Assembly: GCA_029264305.1 (NCBI GenBank)
Contig: JARICA010000009.1
Location: forward strand, 140,971-204,970
Length of the DNA stretch: 64,000 bases
Reading direction: 5' to 3'
DNA from: Faecalimonas sp.
Lineage (GTDB): Bacteria; Bacillota; Clostridia; Lachnospirales; Lachnospiraceae
A model generated the notes under the pieces. It was not told where the DNA came from, did no database searches, and saw nothing but the letters and a program-made list of their open reading frames with translations. Below, in pieces: positions 8,138 to 16,345 of the stretch (the first letter of the stretch is position 1; every line of letters starts with the position of its first letter). A program made the translations under genes and the position numbers.

Positions 8138-10198
8138 ATGAATGAGTTAGCAAATATTTCAGAGTTAAAAGGTGTTGGTGAGAAAACAGAAAAATTATTT
8201 TATAAATTGGGTGTTTTTACTGTTGGAGATTTGATTCGGTATTTTCCAAGGACATATGACGTATACGAAAAATCAAAAGAAATATCTGAGATAGAAGAAG
8301 GAAAAATTATTACAGTTACAGGAACAATTTGGGGACCGGTTCAATTTTCGGGAACACGTACATTGCAGATTACTACTTTGACTTTGAAGGATTGTACAGG
8401 ACAGTTAAAAGTAGTATGGTTTCGAATGCCTTTTTTAAAAAATACGCTTCGCTCAGGAAGCGTTATTACTTTGAGAGGAAAAGTGTCCAATAGAAAAGGA
8501 ATACTGACAATGGAACAACCGGAAATATTTTATCCAAGCATAAAATATCAAGAGAAAGAAAATACGCTTCAGCCAGTATATCCTTTGACAGCAGGTATAA
8601 CGAACAATACTATTACAAAGTTGGTGCGACAGATTTTAGAAAATCTAGATTTAAAACAGGAAATTTTGCCTGACTATATGAGGATGAAGTATCAGTTGGC
8701 AGAATACAATTATGCTGTAAGAGGAATACATTTTCCTTCAAATAAAGAGGAATATTATCATGCAAGGGAAAGACTTGTTTTTGAAGAGTTTTTGCTATTT
8801 CTTTTATCACTAAGACGACTGAAAGAAAATAAGGAAAGAACAGAAAATGTTTTTTCTTTTACAACTCCAAAAGAAATTGAAAAATTTTTGAATCAGCTTC
8901 CATATGAATTAACAACTGCACAGAAGAAAGTGTGGGAAGAAATTAAAGGAGATCTCGTTGGGAAAACTGCGATGGCAAGACTTGTGCAAGGGGACGTGGG
9001 TTCTGGAAAAACAATAATTGCTTTACTTGGATTAATGTTTGTAGGTTTGAATGGATATCAAGGAGCGTTGATGGCTCCGACAGAAGTATTAGCAAAACAA
9101 CATTATCAATCTATATGTGAAATGTTTGATAAGTATGAAATTCCGTTACAAACAGAATTATTGACAGGCTCAATGACTTTAAAGGAAAAGAGATTGGTAT
9201 ATGAAAAAATTGAGCAAGGGGAAGTAAATCTGATTATAGGAACGCATGCTTTAATTCAAGAAAAAGTAAAATATAAGAAACTTGCACTTGTGATTACTGA
9301 TGAGCAACATAGATTTGGGGTGAAGCAGAGAGAAAAATTAGCAGAAAAAGGGGAAACTCCACATATTCTTGTTATGAGTGCAACTCCTATTCCAAGAACT
9401 TTGGCGATTATTTTGTATGGTGATCTTGATATTTCTGTTATTGATGAACTTCCGGCGAACCGATTGCCGATAAAAAATTGCGTAGTAGATACATCGTATA
9501 GAAAAACGGCTTATAATTTTATGAAAAAACAAATAGGACAGGGAAGACAATGTTATGTAATTTGCCCCATGGTGGAAGAGAGCGAAACGCTAGAAGTAGA
9601 AAATGTGACAGATTATGCAAAAACACTTCAAGAAGAGTTGGGAAATCAAATACATGTACAATATTTACATGGAAAGATGAAGCAAAGACAAAAAGATGAG
9701 ATCATGGAAAAATTTGCAAGAAATGAAATACAAGTATTAGTTTCTACAACAGTGATTGAAGTGGGAATTAATGTACCAAATGCGACTATAATGATGATTG
9801 AAAATGCAGAAAGATTTGGATTGGCTCAATTGCATCAGTTAAGAGGACGTGTTGGTAGAGGGGATTACCAATCATATTGCATTTTTATGACGGCAACAAA
9901 ATCGAAAGAAACAAAAAAACGATTAGAAATTTTAAATAAATCTAATGATGGATTTTATATAGCAGGAGAAGATTTGAAATTGAGAGGACCAGGAGATTTG
10001 TTTGGTATAAGGCAAAGTGGGATTTTGGATTTTAAACTTGCAGATGTATTTCAAGACACAAAAACATTACAAAAGGCAAATGAAGCGGCAACGCAATTGC
10101 TTGAAAATGATCCCGATTTAGAGGCGAAAGAAAATGAAAATTTAAGACAATATTTACAGAAATATATGCAAAATATATTGTTGGAAACAACGCTTTAA
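8138..10198 (+). CDS. recG: ATP-dependent DNA helicase RecG
   Basis: 686 aa. The start is ATG 8138 (MNELANISELKGVG); the track's TTG 8099 would run through the upstream hairpin. An N-terminal wedge/OB domain (VTGTIWGPVQFSG) precedes a superfamily 2 helicase core: Walker A LVQGDVGSGKT, DEQH box, SATPIPRT, motif V STTVIEVGINVPNA and motif VI LHQLRGRVGRG, then the RecG C-terminal segment GEDLKLRGPGDLFGIRQSG. It reverses stalled replication forks and processes Holliday junctions. Gene order after YloV is as in Bacillus. Confidence 0.97.
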   Translation: MNELANISELKGVGEKTEKLFYKLGVFTVGDLIRYFPRTYDVYEKSKEISEIEEGKIITVTGTIWGPVQFSGTRTLQITTLTLKDCTGQLKVVWFRMPFLKNTLRSGSVITLRGKVSNRKGILTMEQPEIFYPSIKYQEKENTLQPVYPLTAGITNNTITKLVRQILENLDLKQEILPDYMRMKYQLAEYNYAVRGIHFPSNKEEYYHARERLVFEEFLLFLLSLRRLKENKERTENVFSFTTPKEIEKFLNQLPYELTTAQKKVWEEIKGDLVGKTAMARLVQGDVGSGKTIIALLGLMFVGLNGYQGALMAPTEVLAKQHYQSICEMFDKYEIPLQTELLTGSMTLKEKRLVYEKIEQGEVNLIIGTHALIQEKVKYKKLALVITDEQHRFGVKQREKLAEKGETPHILVMSATPIPRTLAIILYGDLDISVIDELPANRLPIKNCVVDTSYRKTAYNFMKKQIGQGRQCYVICPMVEESETLEVENVTDYAKTLQEELGNQIHVQYLHGKMKQRQKDEIMEKFARNEIQVLVSTTVIEVGINVPNATIMMIENAERFGLAQLHQLRGRVGRGDYQSYCIFMTATKSKETKKRLEILNKSNDGFYIAGEDLKLRGPGDLFGIRQSGILDFKLADVFQDTKTLQKANEAATQLLENDPDLEAKENENLRQYLQKYMQNILLETTL

Positions 10199-10260
10199 AT
10201 AAACGATTATATATAGAAAATACTCATAACAAATTTTATCAAAATAAGAAATAATTTCTA

Positions 10261-10289
10261 GTGTAATTTAAATAATATTCCACATACTA
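10261..10289 (+). promoter_or_regulatory. Putative sigma-G-type promoter of the SASP gene
   Basis: GTGTA, 17 bases, CATACTA. The Bacillus sigma-G consensus is GHATR-N17-18-CATNHTA, so the -10 is perfect and the -35 has one mismatch. SASP genes are classical sigma-G targets, which supports the reading. Confidence 0.5.
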
Positions 10290-10351
10290 TCTTTGTAACA
10301 AACAACAAGATGTTACAAAATATATTATATTATTTAAAGGAGGAAATTATC

Positions 10352-10615
10352 ATGACAAGTCGTTCATCAAACAAGGCTGCTGTACCTGAAGCAAAAACAG
10401 CATTAGACAAATTTAAATATGAGGTAGCGAGTGAACTTGGAGTTCCATTGACTGATGGTTACAATGGAGATCTCACATCAAGACAGAATGGTTCTGTTGG
10501 TGGGTATATGGTTAATGTAATAGTCGCTGAAGGACACAAAGAGTTCAAACGAAATTTAAGATCAGTTGCAAATCACGCAAGGATAATTGAATATGATTAT
10601 AGGATAACATTTTGA
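10352..10615 (+). CDS. Alpha/beta-type small acid-soluble spore protein
   Basis: 87 aa, start ATG 10352 with AAAGGAGGAAAT upstream; the track's extra 14 residues precede that ribosome site. SASP signatures: LDKFKYEVASELGVPL containing the germination-protease cleavage region, GYNGDLTSRQNGSVGGYMV and a final segment corresponding to the DNA-binding second helix. The protein coats forespore DNA in its A-like form and gives UV resistance and an amino-acid reserve. It is a stand-alone gene with a sigma-G-like promoter, direct evidence that the organism sporulates. Confidence 0.93.
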   Translation: MTSRSSNKAAVPEAKTALDKFKYEVASELGVPLTDGYNGDLTSRQNGSVGGYMVNVIVAEGHKEFKRNLRSVANHARIIEYDYRITF

Positions 10616-10770
10616 ATTTAGGCTATATGCGTTACCAAAAGAAGTATACATATATTCTGTACCCCGTTCTTTTGAATATATTTTTCCATAAAAATACCGA
10701 CCTCTCAATCGTTAGATTTTTAGTATAACTTTTTGAGGGAGGTGCATATTGTTTTATGTACTTTTTCTTG
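10616..10770. other. Intergenic region before the antiporter gene
   Basis: AT-rich with two imperfect dyads: AAAAGAA/TTCTTTT around 10636-10673, possibly a weak SASP terminator, and ACCTCTCAA/TTGAGGGAGGT around 10700-10745. I could not match either to a known riboswitch. Confidence 0.3.
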
Positions 10771-10799
10771 TTGTAAAAAAATAGTGAGAGTGATATTAT
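10771..10799 (+). promoter_or_regulatory. Putative sigma-A promoter of the Na/Ca exchanger gene
   Basis: TTGTAA, 17 bases, TATTAT, with an extended -10 (TGA before the hexamer). It ends 41 bases before the ATG. Confidence 0.55.
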
Positions 10800-10840
10800 A
10801 TTTTTTAGGCAACTTTTTATGAAGAAAAGGAGAAGAAAAA

Positions 10841-11806
10841 ATGAATATGTTTGTTGCGTTGATCTGCTTAATAGTTGGATTCGTTTTATTAGTAAAAGGG
10901 GCAGATTTTTTTGTTGATGGAGCCTCAGCCATCGCAAAACAGTTACATATACCAGCTATAGTTATTGGACTTACGATTGTTGCTTTTGGAACAAGTGCTC
11001 CGGAACTTGCGGTTAGTATATCAGCAGCTATGAAAGGAAGTAACGATATTGCTGTTGGAAATGTTGTTGGTTCAAATCTTTTTAATTTGTTGATTGTGGT
11101 AGGGGTGAGTGCATTTATTTATCCATTGCATGTAAAGAAGAGCATGATTAAGAAAGATTACCCAATTGCACTTATTGGAGCAGTATTGCTTGGAGTTCTT
11201 GCTATGGATACATTGTTTGGAAAGACAAGTATGGAACTTAGTAGAGCAGATGGAGTTATTCTATTGATTGGTTTTACTATTTTTATGTATCTTGCTATAC
11301 GAGAGGGATTGAAAGGAAGAGCTGAACATAAAGAGAACGAAGAAAAAATAGAAGTTCAATATACTCTCGGAAAAAGTATTTTCATATGCATTATTGGTTT
11401 GGCAGGAATTATTATTGGTGGGAATATGGTTGTAGATGGAGCAAAAGAAATTGCTAGAGCATTTGGATTAAGTGAAGCTTTCATTGGTTTAACAATAGTT
11501 GCTTTCGGAACATCTCTTCCTGAACTTGTTACGTCTATTGTGGCTGCAAGAAAAGGAGAAAGCGATATTTCGCTTGGAAATGTTATAGGTTCGAATATTT
11601 TTAATATCTTTTTTATTTTAGGTGTTTCAGGAACGATTCTTCCAATGGCTGTTGCAAATACATATCTATATGATATTGCCATTTTAATTGTAGTTTCAAT
11701 TATATTTTTCATTCCAATTTGCAAAAAACAAAAGGTGTCTAGAGCGATGGGAGGAACAATGGTAGCAACTTATATGGCGTATATGGTATATTTGTTTGTT
11801 AGATAA
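10841..11806 (+). CDS. Calcium/sodium antiporter (CaCA family)
   Basis: 321 aa, ATG preceded by AAAAGGAGAAG. It has the duplicated cation/Ca exchanger fold: repeat 1 IVAFGTSAPELAVSI with GNVVGSNLFN, and repeat 2 IVAFGTSLPELVTSI with GNVIGSNIFNI, the paired alpha-repeats that form the ion site. About ten membrane helices. It exchanges cytoplasmic Ca2+ for Na+ or H+. Monocistronic, with its own promoter and a terminator behind it. A K+-dependent (NCKX-like) or YrbG-like label is possible; the ion specificity is not visible. Confidence 0.93.
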   Translation: MNMFVALICLIVGFVLLVKGADFFVDGASAIAKQLHIPAIVIGLTIVAFGTSAPELAVSISAAMKGSNDIAVGNVVGSNLFNLLIVVGVSAFIYPLHVKKSMIKKDYPIALIGAVLLGVLAMDTLFGKTSMELSRADGVILLIGFTIFMYLAIREGLKGRAEHKENEEKIEVQYTLGKSIFICIIGLAGIIIGGNMVVDGAKEIARAFGLSEAFIGLTIVAFGTSLPELVTSIVAARKGESDISLGNVIGSNIFNIFFILGVSGTILPMAVANTYLYDIAILIVVSIIFFIPICKKQKVSRAMGGTMVATYMAYMVYLFVR

Positions 11807-11810
11807 AGGA

Positions 11811-11838
11811 AACCAGTCACATTAGTGGCTGGTTTTTT
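11811..11838. terminator. Bidirectional intrinsic terminator
   Basis: AACCAGTCAC, ATTA, GTGGCTGGTT then TTTT. A 10-bp stem with one G-U pair between converging genes. Confidence 0.8.
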
Positions 11839-11842
11839 GTGT

Positions 11843-12937
11843 TCAATTACATATTTCTTCTAGACAGTTGAGGAGTCGGTCATTGTCCGCTGGATTCATA
11901 ATGCAAAAGCGAATAAATTCCCCATCTAATCCGGTAAATGTAGAACAGTCACGAATCATTAGTCCATTTTTAATTGCATGGACAAATACATCATTTGAAG
12001 TAAGATTATTTTTACAGAGTTTTAGCAAAATAAAGTTTGCTGTAGGTTCATACACACGTATAAAAGGAAAAGTGTGGAGCCTTTTACAAATACGTTTTCT
12101 TTCAGAAGAAATCAGAGAATGCGTTTTTTGTATGTAATCAGTATCGGAAAGAAGAAGTTCTCCCGCATAAGCGCCTATACTATTTAAACTCCAAGGGTTT
12201 TTAATTTTATTTAATTTTTCAAGAAGAGTGGAATTTCCAGTAATTCCATACCCAAACCGTAAACCCGGTGCTGCAAAAAATTTAGAAACACCACGGAGTA
12301 CAATTAGATTGTCGAAAAGACTTATTAATGGCGTGGCAGTGGTTTCCGTAATATTGTCTACAAATTCTATATATGTTTCGTCAATAATAACAAAAATATT
12401 TCTTTTTTTACAAAAGGACAAAATATTCTTTAGTTGTTCCACATACAAAGTAGTAGAAGTTGGATTGTTTGGGTTGCACAAAATAAATAAATCAATATCT
12501 TTCTCCAATGATGTATATAAATTAGATAAAGAAAAAGAAAAATTATTTTCCGCAGGAAGAGGAAAATATTCTATTTTACCTCCAATAAGTGAAATTTCTT
12601 TTTCGTATTCAGAATAACTAGGAATAGGAAGTAAGACTTTTTTGGGGTTTAAAACTTGGATAAAAAGAGAAATTAATTCTGTACACCCATTTCCGACAAC
12701 AATGTCTTGTGAAGAAACATGACAGTAGGAAGCAATTTTCTTTTTCAAGGAAGCATAATCTCTATCAGGATAAGAAGAAATAATATCAAGATTCTGAGCC
12801 AATTTATTTTTGACATTGGAAGATAAGCCAAGAGGATTTACATTTGCTCCAAAACAAATAATTTCTTCTTGTGGAAGATGAAAATATTCAGCGACCGCCT
12901 CTAAATCACTTCCATGGAATTGAGGTATTTTATTCAT
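11843..12937 (-). CDS. PLP-dependent class I/II aminotransferase (HisC/CobD-like)
   Basis: 364 aa from ATG 12937, preceded on the minus strand by AAAGGTGG; the track's 433-aa version reaches into the divergent promoter region. Fold-type I features: a GNGCTELIS cofactor loop, CNPNNPTS, the DETYIEF aspartate segment, and LRGVSKFFAAPGLRFGYG with the Schiff-base lysine. The short N-terminus FHGSDLEAVAEYF and the family pattern resemble histidinol-phosphate aminotransferase and threonine-phosphate decarboxylase (CobD). There are no his or cob neighbours, so the substrate is not resolved. It is divergent from the DUF5717 gene with overlapping promoters. Confidence 0.85.
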   Translation of the reverse strand: MNKIPQFHGSDLEAVAEYFHLPQEEIICFGANVNPLGLSSNVKNKLAQNLDIISSYPDRDYASLKKKIASYCHVSSQDIVVGNGCTELISLFIQVLNPKKVLLPIPSYSEYEKEISLIGGKIEYFPLPAENNFSFSLSNLYTSLEKDIDLFILCNPNNPTSTTLYVEQLKNILSFCKKRNIFVIIDETYIEFVDNITETTATPLISLFDNLIVLRGVSKFFAAPGLRFGYGITGNSTLLEKLNKIKNPWSLNSIGAYAGELLLSDTDYIQKTHSLISSERKRICKRLHTFPFIRVYEPTANFILLKLCKNNLTSNDVFVHAIKNGLMIRDCSTFTGLDGEFIRFCIMNPADNDRLLNCLEEICN

Positions 12938-12969
12938 ATAAAGACCACCTTTCTGATTCATATAAAAAC

Positions 12970-12999
12970 TTGCCATAAATGAAATAATAATGCTATAAT
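12970..12999 (+). promoter_or_regulatory. Putative promoter of the DUF5717 cassette
   Basis: TTGCCA, 18 bases, TATAAT with TGC before it (extended -10). The -10 lies in a near-perfect palindrome (12992-13012) that also holds the opposing promoter's -10. Confidence 0.6.
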
Positions 13000-13004
13000 A
13001 ATTT

Positions 13005-13032
13005 ATTATAGCGTGAAATTGATGAAATGCAA
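13005..13032 (-). promoter_or_regulatory. Putative promoter of the aminotransferase gene
   Basis: On the minus strand: TTGCAT, 16 bases, TATAAT. It overlaps the divergent promoter, so polymerase occupancy of the two should be mutually exclusive. Confidence 0.55.
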
Positions 13033-13064
13033 TGCAAGAAACAAATGAGTAGCAGGTGGATAGC

Positions 13065-16000
13065 ATGAAGAATAAAATTAAGAGAATTTCAAAAGGAGAT
13101 TTTGAAGTAATACAGCCAGACGTACAATTTTCGGAAACCCACATTATAATGCAAATTAGTGAAGGGGAAATTTATCAAGGAAGTTTTACGTTGAAAAATA
13201 GAAAAGACGAGGAGATTCGAGGATTAATTTATCCGTCTTCTTTTCGTATACAATTAAAAAATCAAGGATTTCAAGGGAATCCAGTGGAAGTGAATTATAC
13301 CTTTGATGGAAGTGGAATGAAACCTGGAGATGTGGAAAAAGGAAAATTCACCGTGGTTTGCGATGGAGGAGAGTATGATATAGCATACACTGCAGTGGTA
13401 GAAAAACCATTTGTCATAACGGAATATGGAAAGGTGCAAACACTTAGAGAATTTAAAGAACTTGCTGAAATAGATTATGTTGAAGCTTGGAATTTATTTC
13501 GTTCAAAAAAATTTTCTGAATTATTGAAATATGAAGAAGAAAGAATAGTAGCCCTTTATAGTAATATGAGAAAATGGTCTCTAGATAAACAGGCTTTAGA
13601 AGAATTTTTAGTTTCAAGTAAACAAAAAGAAAGGATTTATTTGCTTTTTCAGGAAGAAGAGGCGATACTCTCTTATTATTCAGAAACAACTAAGGAAACA
13701 ATCGTTTTGACAAAAAACACTTGGGGATATTTGCCAGTGAAAATTTTTGTGGTTGGAGAGTTTTTAAGTGTTGAAAAAAATCAGATTACAACAGAAGATT
13801 TTATTGGTAATGATTATTATTTGGAGTATATAGTTAATGTAGAAAAATTGCATGCAGGATATAATTATGGGAAAATTATAGTAGAAACTCCTTTTGAAAC
13901 AATGGAATATCCAGTAACAGTACGCCAACAATCAATTCATACTGAAAAACATGGAGAAGAAAAGTTAATGTTTGGCTGTCTTTTAAAAAGTTACATGGCG
14001 TGTGTTTCGGGTAACTTGGAAATAAAACAGTGGACAAAACAAGCAGTAGAACTTGTAAAAAAATTACAGGAAATAGCACCGGATAACGAATTTTATGAAT
14101 TGCTTATGGCACATGTATATTTAAGAGGTGGATGTAAAGAAGAAGGGAAATGGCTTTTAGAAAATTATAATTACAATCGTTTTGCTATTGGAAAAAAGAC
14201 AGAACTGGGTTCGTATTATTTGTTTCTAACAGGACTTCTAGCAAAAGATGAGAGTTATATTAAAAAGGTTACAGAAGAATTAAATAAAGCTTATGAAAAA
14301 CATCCTACATCTTGGCAATTGTTATGCATGTTGTTGAATGTAGATTTGAAGTATCGTAATTATAGTGAGAAAATTCGTGTATTACAAAAGCAGTTTTCAG
14401 AAGGGGCGAATCAAATTCCTTTATACATTGAGGCGTATCTTTGTTTTCAAGAAAAAAGTAGTTTGTTGAAAAAAATAGGGCAATTCGAGATGAAAGTATT
14501 AGATTTTGCCACAAAATACCGCATGATTACAAAAGAATTGGCGCTGTATACAGCGAATCTTGCCAGCCAGGAAAAAACTTATAAAGAAAATTTATATCAG
14601 ATATTATCCCGTTCTTATTGTTTGTATCCTGAAAAAATGATTTTAAATGCGATCTGTACATTACTTATCAAAGGAGATAAGAAAGAAAATAAGTATTTTG
14701 TTTGGTATGATAGAGCGGTGACAGCAGGTCTTAGAATTGCAAAATTGTATGAATATTATGTAATGTCTGCTGATAAAGATAGGATGAACAAAGCATTCCC
14801 AAGAACTGTATGGCTATATTTTGTGCATGGAAGTTCTTTGGATTATAAAAATACAGCATTTTTATATGCGAATATATTAACATATGAGGATAAGAAAAGC
14901 AGATTATTTTTAAACTATTTTGAACAAATGGAAAGGTTTTCGTGGAAGCAACTTGAAAAAAGAAGAATTAACGAAAATCTCAGATTATTATATAAGTATT
15001 TCTGTAATGAACCAAATTTAAATATGGAGAGAATGAAAGCTATTTATGATATTTCTCATATATATCTAGTGAAGACAAATGCATCCCATATGAAATATGT
15101 GCTCGTTCTTGAGAAAAATGGCACAATCAGTCAGCGTGTTGCTTATGGAAAAGAAGGAGCGAAAATTTTATTATATCATAAAACGTCACGAATTGTATGG
15201 GAAGCAGATGATGGAAAATTTTATGCAGATTCTATTCAATATGAACTTACAAGGCTTTGTTTTGAGACACAGTTTGTAGAAATGTATAAGGATAAAGAAG
15301 ATTTACTTGAAACAGGCGTGGAAGAAAGTAAAGAAAAATTGACGTTTGAAAATGTAAAAAAATACGGTGTTGATTATTTTGGGGAAGAAAAAGTTTTCCG
15401 TTTATGTAGTAAATGTATTCGGGAAGAAAACAAGGAAAATGATTACCTTACTTATCTCTGTTTTTCTCTTTTAAATAGAGGAGTATACGACAATATGACA
15501 CTTCTTTATTTGGCAAAATATTATTGTGGTGCGACAAAAGACATGAAAAAAGTTTGGAATATTGCAAAAGAATATGGAGTTAAAAGTGATACACTTGCAG
15601 AAAGAATTATTACACAGATGTTATATACGGAAACGATGTTTAATGAAGAAAAATTTTTCATGGATTATTGTAAGGAAAGCAAATGTTCTCATTTAAAACA
15701 AGCATATTTATCGTATATTTCGAATGAATATATTGTAAAATCAAGAGAAATTAAAAAAGAAATTATAGAAGTGATTTTAAATGAATATGAAAAAGGAAAT
15801 GAACTTCCAATAGTATGTAAAATTGCGGTAATAAAATTTTATGCAAGACATTCTTATCCAAAAGAATGGGAAGATAGATTAAAACTATTTTTACAGGAAC
15901 TTTGTGAACAACAACTTATTTTTCCGTTTTATTTGGAGTATAAAGAAAAATGGTTACAGGAAGTTCTGCTTCACGATAAAATTATGATTCAATATAAAGC

Positions 16001-16328
16001 GAAAAAAGCTGGAAAAGTGAAATTATTATATAAAATAGGAAGAGATACTATTGTAGAAGAACTTCAACCTACCTATGCGAATATTTATGTAAAAGAATTT
16101 GTTCTTTTTGAAGGAGAAAGTTTATCATATAGTTTTCAAGAAGAAAAGGGAGAAACTATAATCTACGAAGAAAAGGGAGAATGCAGACAGCGAAAAAAAG
16201 TGGAACCGATTGGAAAATACGGACGTTTAAATGCTATGAATAAAATGGAGAGGGAGAAGCTGGAAAAAGAACTTTTTCAATACTGTTTGGAAGAAAAGAT
16301 GGCAGAAGAATTATTCGAAATATATTAG
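13065..16328 (+). CDS. DUF5717 family large helical-repeat protein
   Basis: 1087 aa from ATG 13065, six bases after AGGTGG; the track's GTG start lies in the ribosome site. There is no signal peptide or membrane helix. Residues about 1-120 and 195-300 look like two beta-sandwich (Ig-like) domains (ISEGEIYQGSFTLKNR; LHAGYNYGKIIVETP). From about 310 onward it is a long alpha-solenoid of TPR-like pairs (EFYELLMAHVYLRGG, ESYIKKVTEELNKAYEKHP). A beta-rich insert near 690-740 (YVLVLEKNGTISQRVAYG) and a terminal beta domain (FVLFEGESLSYSFQEE) follow. It matches my recollection of DUF5717, a Lachnospiraceae family of unknown function paired with DUF5716. Probably a cytoplasmic scaffold. Confidence 0.8.
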   Translation: MKNKIKRISKGDFEVIQPDVQFSETHIIMQISEGEIYQGSFTLKNRKDEEIRGLIYPSSFRIQLKNQGFQGNPVEVNYTFDGSGMKPGDVEKGKFTVVCDGGEYDIAYTAVVEKPFVITEYGKVQTLREFKELAEIDYVEAWNLFRSKKFSELLKYEEERIVALYSNMRKWSLDKQALEEFLVSSKQKERIYLLFQEEEAILSYYSETTKETIVLTKNTWGYLPVKIFVVGEFLSVEKNQITTEDFIGNDYYLEYIVNVEKLHAGYNYGKIIVETPFETMEYPVTVRQQSIHTEKHGEEKLMFGCLLKSYMACVSGNLEIKQWTKQAVELVKKLQEIAPDNEFYELLMAHVYLRGGCKEEGKWLLENYNYNRFAIGKKTELGSYYLFLTGLLAKDESYIKKVTEELNKAYEKHPTSWQLLCMLLNVDLKYRNYSEKIRVLQKQFSEGANQIPLYIEAYLCFQEKSSLLKKIGQFEMKVLDFATKYRMITKELALYTANLASQEKTYKENLYQILSRSYCLYPEKMILNAICTLLIKGDKKENKYFVWYDRAVTAGLRIAKLYEYYVMSADKDRMNKAFPRTVWLYFVHGSSLDYKNTAFLYANILTYEDKKSRLFLNYFEQMERFSWKQLEKRRINENLRLLYKYFCNEPNLNMERMKAIYDISHIYLVKTNASHMKYVLVLEKNGTISQRVAYGKEGAKILLYHKTSRIVWEADDGKFYADSIQYELTRLCFETQFVEMYKDKEDLLETGVEESKEKLTFENVKKYGVDYFGEEKVFRLCSKCIREENKENDYLTYLCFSLLNRGVYDNMTLLYLAKYYCGATKDMKKVWNIAKEYGVKSDTLAERIITQMLYTETMFNEEKFFMDYCKESKCSHLKQAYLSYISNEYIVKSREIKKEIIEVILNEYEKGNELPIVCKIAVIKFYARHSYPKEWEDRLKLFLQELCEQQLIFPFYLEYKEKWLQEVLLHDKIMIQYKAKKAGKVKLLYKIGRDTIVEELQPTYANIYVKEFVLFEGESLSYSFQEEKGETIIYEEKGECRQRKKVEPIGKYGRLNAMNKMEREKLEKELFQYCLEEKMAEELFEIY

Positions 16329-16345
16329 AAGAAAGAGGGAGAAAG

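Noticed and set aside
10627-10728. 33-aa plus-strand ORF (MRYQKKYTYILYP...) after the SASP gene
   Set aside because: No ribosome site, Phe/Tyr/Leu-rich composition typical of random AT-rich DNA, overlaps possible terminator dyad.
11868-12617. Plus-strand ORFs (89 and 129 aa) within the aminotransferase gene
   Set aside because: Antisense to a well-supported gene; no recognisable domain or ribosome site.
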